This document shows, piece after piece, positions 11,820 to 16,214 of a DNA stretch of 16,214 nt. A program made the position numbers and the translations under genes. Source of the stretch: CAZOWW01 sp964583765. Its GTDB lineage: Bacteria; Actinomycetota; Actinomycetes; Actinomycetales; Kineosporiaceae. The first letter of the stretch is position 1, and every line of letters begins with the position of its first letter. Below the pieces are notes generated by a model. The model was not told the origin of the DNA, did no database searches, and worked only from the letters and a program-made list of their open reading frames with translations. The stretch lies in assembly GCA_964583765.1 (NCBI GenBank), contig CAZOWW010000125.1, positions 1 to 16,214 on the forward strand. The letters run 5' to 3'.

Positions 11820-14297
11820 ATGTCACTGGGAAAGCGTCTTCGACCTCGCCGACGTGCCGTCGTGGCCGCGGTGACCGGCGTCGTCCTCGCCGCCGGCGGT
11901 CTCCTGTGCGCGGTCGGTGACCCGGCCCGTGCGGCCGCATCCATCTCGATCAACGGTTCCTCGGGCGGCCGGACGTTCGACGGCGTCGGTGCGGTGAGCG
12001 GCGGCGGGGGCAACAGCCGTCTCTTGATCGACTACCCCGAACCGCAGCGTGGCCAGATCCTCGACTACCTGTTCAAGCCCGGCTACGGCGCGGACCTGCA
12101 GATCCTCAAGGTCGAGATCGGCGGCGACACGAACTCCACCAGCGGTGCCGAGCCCAGCCACGAGCACTTCCGCGGCGATCTCGACTGCAACCGCGGCTAC
12201 GAGTGGTGGATCATGGAGCAGGCCAAGGCCCGGAACCCCGGCATCAAGCTCGGCGCCCTGGCCTGGGGTGCGCCGGGTTGGATCGGCAACGGCACCTTCC
12301 TGTCCACCGATATGATCAACTACCTGGTGGGCTGGCTGGGCTGTGCCAAGCAGCACAACCTCACCATCGACTACCTGAGCGCCGCGCAGAACGAGAAGAA
12401 GTACGACGCGAACTGGACCCTGAGCCTTCGCAGCGCGCTCAACAGCAACGGCTACAGCGGAGTGAAGCTCGTCTTCGGGGAGGACTACCCGGGCAGCTGG
12501 GGACCGGCGAACGTGGTCGCGGGCAACTCGGCGCTCCGGGCCGTGACGGACGCGATCGGCGGTCACTATCCCTGCGGGTACCTCAGCGACGAGTCGACCT
12601 GCACGGTGTCGTCCACCGCCACCAACACCGGCTCGACGCTGTGGGCCAGTGAGAACGGCTCGCAGGACTACAACGATGGCGCGAAACCACTGGCGCGCGG
12701 GATCAACCGTGGGTACATCGACGGGAAGATGACGGCCTACCTCAACTGGGACCTGATCGCGGCCATCACCCCCAACCTCCCGTGGTCCACGGTCGGCCTG
12801 GTACTGGCCAACCAGCCGTGGTCGGGGTGGTACTCGGTGGGCAAGGAGGCCTGGGTCATCGCGCAGACGACGCAGTTCACCGCCCCCGGCTGGAAGTACC
12901 TGGACTCCTCCAGCGGGTACCTCAACGGTGCCCGCAGCAACGGCAGCTACGTGTCGCTGCGCTCGCCCAGCACCTCGGACTACAGCACGATCATCGAGAC
13001 CATGGACGCCACCGCCGCCCAGACGCTGAACTTCTCCGTCACCGGCGGCCTGTCGACCGGCCAGGTCCACGTGTGGGCCACGAATCTCAACGCGAGCAGC
13101 GCCTCGAGCTACCTGGTCCACACCACGGACCTCACGCCGTCCGGCGGCGCCTTCAGCCTCACCGTGCAACCGGGGTACGTCTACACCGTCACCACCACGA
13201 CCGGCCAGGGCAAGGGCACGGCCACGAGCCCTGGGCAGGGATCGCTCAACCTGCCCTACAGCGACGGTTTCGATCAGTACGCCGCCGGCAAGGAAGCCAC
13301 GTACCTCATGGACATGCAGGGTGCGTTCGAGACGGTCGCGTGCGGCGGGGGCCGATCCGGCATGTGCGTGCGACAGGAGGCGCCGCAGCTGCCGATCCTC
13401 TGGAAGACCACGGCCGATCCGTACGCGCTGCTCGGCAACGTGAACTGGAGCGCCTACACCGTCTCCACGGACGTCCTGCTGGAGAAGTCCGGCTACGTCG
13501 AACTGCTGGGCCGGGCCGGGTCCCAGAACACCACGAACACCGCCGGGCAGAACGCCTACTACCTGCGCATCAGCGACACCGGCGCCTGGTCGATCCTGCG
13601 CAACAACACGAGCGCCCAGGTGACGACGCTGCGCAGTGGTTCGGCGGCCGCGCTGGGGACCAACAAGTGGCACAACCTCGCCCTCGGATTCAACGGCAGC
13701 ACCATCACCGCCAGCGTGGACGGCGCGACCCTCGGCTCGGTGACCGACTCGACGTTCTCCGCGGGACAGGTCGGGATCGGCACCGACCAGACCGAGACCG
13801 CCCAGTTCGACAATCTCCGCGTGGCGGCGCCCGGCACCACGACGACCACCACGACCCGGTCGACGACATCGACCACCACGACGTCGACGACCACGACATC
13901 GACGACCACGGGGACGACCACGACGGGGACGACCACCACGACCACGGCGCCGCGCACCACGACCACCGGTCCGACCGGCGGCACCTGCCAGGTGGCGTTC
14001 GTCCCGAATGTCTGGCAGACGGGCTTCACGACCAACGTGACGATCACGAACTCCGCCACGAGCGCGGTGAACGGGTGGACGCTCAGCTTCGTGCTGGGGT
14101 CCGGACAGACGCTGACCAGCGGCTGGAACGCGACGTTCGCCGGGACCACGGGCACCGTCAAGGCCACGAACATGTCGTACAACGGCACGATCGCGCCGGG
14201 CGGCAACGCGCAGTTCGGTTTCCAGGGCACCCTGAGCGGTAGCTACACCGCGCCGACCGCACCCACCCTCAACGGCGTGCCCTGCGGTACCGCCTGA
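11820..14297 (+). CDS. Secreted GH59 (galactocerebrosidase-like) glycosidase with lectin-like domain, Thr-rich linker and C-terminal CBM2
   Basis: The 825-residue protein starts at ATG 11820, with GGAAGG 8 nt upstream; a GTG at 11757 was rejected. A signal peptide covers residues 1 to about 38 (RRRAVV, hydrophobic core, PARA-A). The catalytic region (about 41-330) closely follows vertebrate GALC: FDGVGAVSGGGGNSRLLIDY, ILDYLFKPGYGADLQILKVE, IGGD, EPSHEH, RGYEWW and NQPWSGWY. Glu192 (AQNEKKYDAN) is the acid/base and Glu278 (LWASENGS) the nucleophile; the usual WNE is QNE. A beta-sandwich (about 340-460) and a LamG-like domain (about 478-670, ending AQFDNLRV) complete the GALC-like architecture. 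A Thr linker (672-719) and CBM2 (723-822; Trp732, Trp753, Trp769, Cys723/Cys822) follow. GH59 enzymes are beta-galactosidases/galactocerebrosidases; with a CBM2 the substrate is more likely a plant galactan or arabinogalactan than a sphingolipid (inference). Confidence 0.88.
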   Translation: MSLGKRLRPRRRAVVAAVTGVVLAAGGLLCAVGDPARAAASISINGSSGGRTFDGVGAVSGGGGNSRLLIDYPEPQRGQILDYLFKPGYGADLQILKVEIGGDTNSTSGAEPSHEHFRGDLDCNRGYEWWIMEQAKARNPGIKLGALAWGAPGWIGNGTFLSTDMINYLVGWLGCAKQHNLTIDYLSAAQNEKKYDANWTLSLRSALNSNGYSGVKLVFGEDYPGSWGPANVVAGNSALRAVTDAIGGHYPCGYLSDESTCTVSSTATNTGSTLWASENGSQDYNDGAKPLARGINRGYIDGKMTAYLNWDLIAAITPNLPWSTVGLVLANQPWSGWYSVGKEAWVIAQTTQFTAPGWKYLDSSSGYLNGARSNGSYVSLRSPSTSDYSTIIETMDATAAQTLNFSVTGGLSTGQVHVWATNLNASSASSYLVHTTDLTPSGGAFSLTVQPGYVYTVTTTTGQGKGTATSPGQGSLNLPYSDGFDQYAAGKEATYLMDMQGAFETVACGGGRSGMCVRQEAPQLPILWKTTADPYALLGNVNWSAYTVSTDVLLEKSGYVELLGRAGSQNTTNTAGQNAYYLRISDTGAWSILRNNTSAQVTTLRSGSAAALGTNKWHNLALGFNGSTITASVDGATLGSVTDSTFSAGQVGIGTDQTETAQFDNLRVAAPGTTTTTTTRSTTSTTTTSTTTTSTTTGTTTTGTTTTTTAPRTTTTGPTGGTCQVAFVPNVWQTGFTTNVTITNSATSAVNGWTLSFVLGSGQTLTSGWNATFAGTTGTVKATNMSYNGTIAPGGNAQFGFQGTLSGSYTAPTAPTLNGVPCGTA
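13833..13976 (+). repeat. Thr-codon-rich linker repeat of the GH59 enzyme
   Basis: Overlapping 12- to 15-bp repeats of ACGACCACC and TCGACGACC type encode about 45 residues that are nearly all Thr with Ser, Gly and Arg. This is the same linker style as in the mannanase but a different repeat register. Confidence 0.85.
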
Positions 14298-14326
14298 TCA
14301 TCGCCTGAACGCTGGTGGGCGGCGGC

Positions 14327-14345
14327 GCGGAGGAGGCGCCTCCGC
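14327..14345 (+). terminator. Possible hairpin terminator after the GH59 gene
   Basis: GCGGAGG (14327-14333) pairs with CCTCCGC (14339-14345) across a 5-nt loop, 30 bp after the stop codon. No T-tract. Confidence 0.38.
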
Positions 14346-14426
14346 TCACCGGCACGGAGGGGTTCTGACAGGAGCCGGAGGCGCCGTGGCGATCCAGGCC
14401 CGAGCCTTGTGCGCGGGGACGTCGGG

Positions 14427-14445
14427 CCGATGCGCGGGGCATCGG
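14427..14445 (-). terminator. Possible hairpin terminator after the extradiol dioxygenase gene
   Basis: CCGATGC (14427-14433) pairs with GCATCGG (14439-14445) across a 5-nt loop, about 30 bp past the leftward stop codon. With the hairpin at 14327 it separates two convergent genes. The rest of 14298-14476 shows no gene. Confidence 0.38.
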
Positions 14446-14476
14446 GCGCTGCCACCCGTCCGACCCGCAGGAGCGT

Positions 14477-15367
14477 TCAGGCGAACTGGACGGAGCGGAT
14501 GGAGTTGCCGAAGCGCACCCGGTCGATCGCCGTCCTCGCCGGTGTGTCCGGTGTGGTGGCAGCGCCGAGGGCGAGCAGCAGGGGCACGTAGTGGTCGGCG
14601 GTCGGGTGGGCGACCGCGACTCCGGGCGCCTTGGCGCGGTAGTCGGCCAGGGCTTCGACGTCTCCGCGCGCCAACGCGTCGGCGGCCCAGGTGTCGAAGG
14701 CGCGGATGTGGCCGGCCAGGGCGGGATTGCCCATGACGGCGAAGCTGTGGGTCATGAAGCCGGACCCGATGAGCAGGACGCCTTCCTCCCGCAGGGGGCG
14801 CAGGCGCCTACCCAGTGCGAGCAGGGTGTCGGGGTGCAGGTCGGGCATGCTCACCTGGACGACCGGTACGTCGGCGGCCGGGTACATCGCCATGAGGGGG
14901 ATGAACGCGCCGTGGTCCAGGCCGCGACGGCGGTGCTGGTGCACCTCGCTGGTGCCACCGGTGCCGCCGGTGAGCGTACGGGCGACCCGGCGGGCCAGCG
15001 TCGTGGCGTCGGGAGTGGGGTACTGCAGGGTGTAGTACCGGGGATGGAAACCGCCGAAGTCGTAGTACAGCGGTACCGCGGCGGTGGGGTCGGAGATGGC
15101 CATCGGGGCGCTCTCCCAGTGCGCGGAGACCACCACGATGCCGCGCGGCTTGGGCATGGTCTGGGACCAGGTGAACAGGTCGTCCAACCACACCGGGTCG
15201 TCCAGGGTCGGGGGTGCGCCGTGGCTGACGAACAACGCGGGCAGTGGACCGTCCTGAGGTTCCCAGGTCCGCTGGGCGAGGGCCCGGGGCAGCACCCGGT
15301 GCCGGAGTTCGTCGTAGGCGCCGGCCGGGACCGGCGGGGTGAGCGCGGCCTGGAGATCGTCGTCCAT
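14477..15367 (-). CDS. DODA/YgiD-type class III extradiol ring-cleavage dioxygenase
   Basis: The 296-residue protein starts at ATG 15367 with AAGGGA upstream. An in-frame GTG start at 15445 was rejected because it would read through an 18-bp duplication. Family motifs are LFVSHGAPPTLDD (45-57, His49), VVVSAHWESAPMA (78-90, His83), LDHGAFIPL (150-158, His152), GSGFMTHSF (201-209) and AHPTADHYVPLLLALG (253-268, His259). His49, His83 and His259 fit the metal site and His152 the catalytic His of LigB-like 4,5-DOPA dioxygenases. It should open a catecholic ring with Fe(II) or bind Zn(II) in the YgiD manner. The substrate is unknown. It is divergent from a MarR gene with shared operators, a common arrangement for aromatic- or quinone-responsive detoxification. 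Confidence 0.88.
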   Translation of the reverse strand: MDDDLQAALTPPVPAGAYDELRHRVLPRALAQRTWEPQDGPLPALFVSHGAPPTLDDPVWLDDLFTWSQTMPKPRGIVVVSAHWESAPMAISDPTAAVPLYYDFGGFHPRYYTLQYPTPDATTLARRVARTLTGGTGGTSEVHQHRRRGLDHGAFIPLMAMYPAADVPVVQVSMPDLHPDTLLALGRRLRPLREEGVLLIGSGFMTHSFAVMGNPALAGHIRAFDTWAADALARGDVEALADYRAKAPGVAVAHPTADHYVPLLLALGAATTPDTPARTAIDRVRFGNSIRSVQFA

Positions 15368-15380
15368 CAGTGGATCCCTT

Positions 15381-15416
15381 CGGACGGAAGGCCGGAACCG
15401 GACGGAAGGCCGGAAC
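15381..15416. repeat. Perfect 18-bp tandem duplication in the dioxygenase leader
   Basis: CGGACGGAAGGCCGGAAC occurs at 15381-15398 and again at 15399-15416 without a mismatch, between the predicted dioxygenase promoter and its start codon. Confidence 0.9.
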
Positions 15417-15474
15417 CACGAGGCCGGCGAGGACGCGCCGGTCAAGGTCCATGGGCCCTCACCGCAGCTGGATT

Positions 15475-15556
15475 ACTTCAAGCTTGAAGTTGACGATACG
15501 AGGATTTACTTCAACAGTCAAGTCAAACGGAGATCGATTAACTTCACGCTTGAACC
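15475..15556. promoter_or_regulatory. Triple MarR-type operator, 33-bp spacing
   Basis: ACTTCAAGCTTGAAGT (15475-15490) is a perfect 16-bp palindrome. Related copies at 15508-15523 (12 of 16 matches) and 15541-15556 (13 of 16) start exactly 33 bp apart, about three helical turns. Palindromes of this size are typical MarR dimer sites, and the array covers both divergent promoters. Confidence 0.75.
15493..15521 (-). promoter_or_regulatory. Predicted promoter for the dioxygenase gene
   Basis: On the minus strand TTGACT (15521-15516) and TATCGT (15498-15493) are 17 bp apart. The -35 lies in operator copy two and the expected start point in copy one. Confidence 0.6.
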
Positions 15557-15571
15557 AATCCGGGGTAGGGT
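15543..15571 (+). promoter_or_regulatory. Predicted promoter for the MarR gene, implying a leaderless transcript
   Basis: TTCACG (15543-15548) and TAGGGT (15566-15571) are 17 bp apart, with the -35 inside operator copy three. The -10 ends 7 nt before the GTG start, so transcription would begin at or within one base of it. Confidence 0.5.
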
Positions 15572-15577
15572 GGCGGC

Positions 15578-16072
15578 GTGGAGGGAACTGCGAGCGCGGA
15601 CGATGAGCCGCGATGGCTCGACCCGCAGGAGCGACAGGCGTGGCTGGCCCTGGTGAGCGTGCTGGTGCGGCTCGGACCGGCCCTCGACGCCCAGCTGCGC
15701 CGCGATGCCGGGATCAGCCACTTCGAGTACACCGTGCTGGCGTCCCTGTCCGAGGCTCCGGGGCGAACCCTGCGGATGAGCGCCCTGGCCGCCCTGGCCG
15801 AGGGCTCCTTGTCCCGGCTGTCCCAGGTCGTCGCCCGGCTGGAGAAGCAGGGCTGGCTGCGGCGCGCCCCTGACCCGGTCGACGGCCGTTACACCCTTGC
15901 CATCCTCACCGACGCCGGCTGGGACAAGGTCGTCGCCACTGCGCCCGGACACGTCACCGAGGTACGCCGGCTCGTCCTCGATCCGCTGACCGCGGCGCAG
16001 GCCCGCCAGCTCGCCGCCATCGGCCGCCGCATCGTGCGCGCCATCGACCCCGACGACCGCTGTCCGTCCTGA
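15578..16072 (+). CDS. MarR-family transcriptional regulator
   Basis: The 164-residue protein starts at GTG 15578. It has the MarR layout: an N-terminal dimer helix (about 17-42), ISHFEYTVLASLSEAPGRTL (46-65), a winged helix-turn-helix (RMSALAALAEGSLSRLSQVV then ARLEKQGWLRR, 66-96), the wing motif DPVDGRYTLAILTDAG (99-114, the usual DxRxxxxxLT) and a C-terminal dimer helix (about 136-156). It probably represses itself and the divergent dioxygenase through the three palindromes between them, with release by a phenolic or oxidant ligand. That ligand class is inferred from the target. An N-terminal acidic tail (TASADDEP) is unremarkable. Confidence 0.88.
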   Translation: MEGTASADDEPRWLDPQERQAWLALVSVLVRLGPALDAQLRRDAGISHFEYTVLASLSEAPGRTLRMSALAALAEGSLSRLSQVVARLEKQGWLRRAPDPVDGRYTLAILTDAGWDKVVATAPGHVTEVRRLVLDPLTAAQARQLAAIGRRIVRAIDPDDRCPS

Positions 16073-16091
16073 GGGGCAGGTTCCCGCCCGA

Positions 16092-16214
16092 TCATCCGTG
16101 ACGCAGGAGTTCGGCGCGCAGCCGGGGCTCGCCCGGACCTGTCAGCCCCACCTGGCCCAGGGGCCTTTTCCAGTTGACCTTGGGGATGGGGCGGGGCGTG
16201 CGGGCAGGTCGGTG
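16092..16214 (-). CDS. Possible 3' end of a minus-strand gene, unidentified
   Basis: An open frame enters from the right edge and ends at a TGA at 16092-16094, encoding about 40 residues that end PRLRAELLRHG. About three quarters of third codon positions are G or C, and it is convergent with the MarR gene. I do not recognise the fragment, and it may be chance. Confidence 0.35.
   Translation of the reverse strand, partial: HRPARTPRPIPKVNWKRPLGQVGLTGPGEPRLRAELLRHG

Noticed and set aside
13705..14230. Minus-strand ORFs opposite the Thr linker with Val-rich repeats
   Set aside because: They are the complement of ACC/ACG linker codons and the CBM2, without independent support.

Overview
The window is high-GC DNA with strong G/C preference at third codon positions, GTG starts, stop/start overlaps (GTGA, ATGA) and secreted enzymes built from a glycoside hydrolase, a Thr-rich linker and a CBM2 module. 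This points to a soil or plant-associated polysaccharide-degrading actinobacterium (a Cellulomonas-, Kineosporia- or Actinoplanes-like lineage). I cannot assign a genus. I see no rRNA, tRNA, CRISPR array or insertion sequence.

Layout. (1) 1-1094: the 3' part of a secreted CBM2-linker-GH26 beta-mannanase, closed by a 16-bp perfect hairpin terminator. (2) 1278-7789: a seven-gene cluster around a divergent promoter at about 2731-2861. Leftward are a small SRPBCC protein and a MerR-type regulator with a cobalamin-binding domain (CarH/LitR family). Rightward are an FAD oxidoreductase, a DUF1365 protein, a cyclopropane-fatty-acid-synthase-like methyltransferase, a short-chain dehydrogenase and a TspO/MBR membrane protein. 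All four rightward junctions are stop/start overlaps. The reading is a light- and B12-responsive lipid-modification or photooxidative-stress operon.

(3) 7825-9225, minus strand: an orphan protein whose N-terminus carries the LQRxAGNxAV signature found on proteins associated with extracellular contractile injection systems. It is followed by about 500 bp without a convincing gene but with several short repeats, including three tandem 22/23-bp near-palindromes. (4) 9735-11429, minus strand: one uninterrupted 564-codon frame with a TetR-type regulator at its N-terminus and a complete LacI-type regulator at its C-terminus. (5) 11820-14297, divergent from that regulator: a secreted GH59 (galactocerebrosidase-like) glycosidase with a lectin-like domain, Thr-rich linker and CBM2. 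The fusion regulator is the obvious candidate to control it.

(6) 14477-16072: a DODA/YgiD-type extradiol dioxygenase divergent from a MarR regulator. Between them are three 16-bp operator copies spaced exactly 33 bp apart, overlapping predicted promoters in both directions. (7) The right edge holds the 3' end of a possible minus-strand gene.

The best candidates for something new are the TetR-LacI fusion, the CarH-type lipid cluster with its altered methyltransferase active site, and the orphan injection-system-type protein. Family assignments rest on motifs read by eye; no database search was run.
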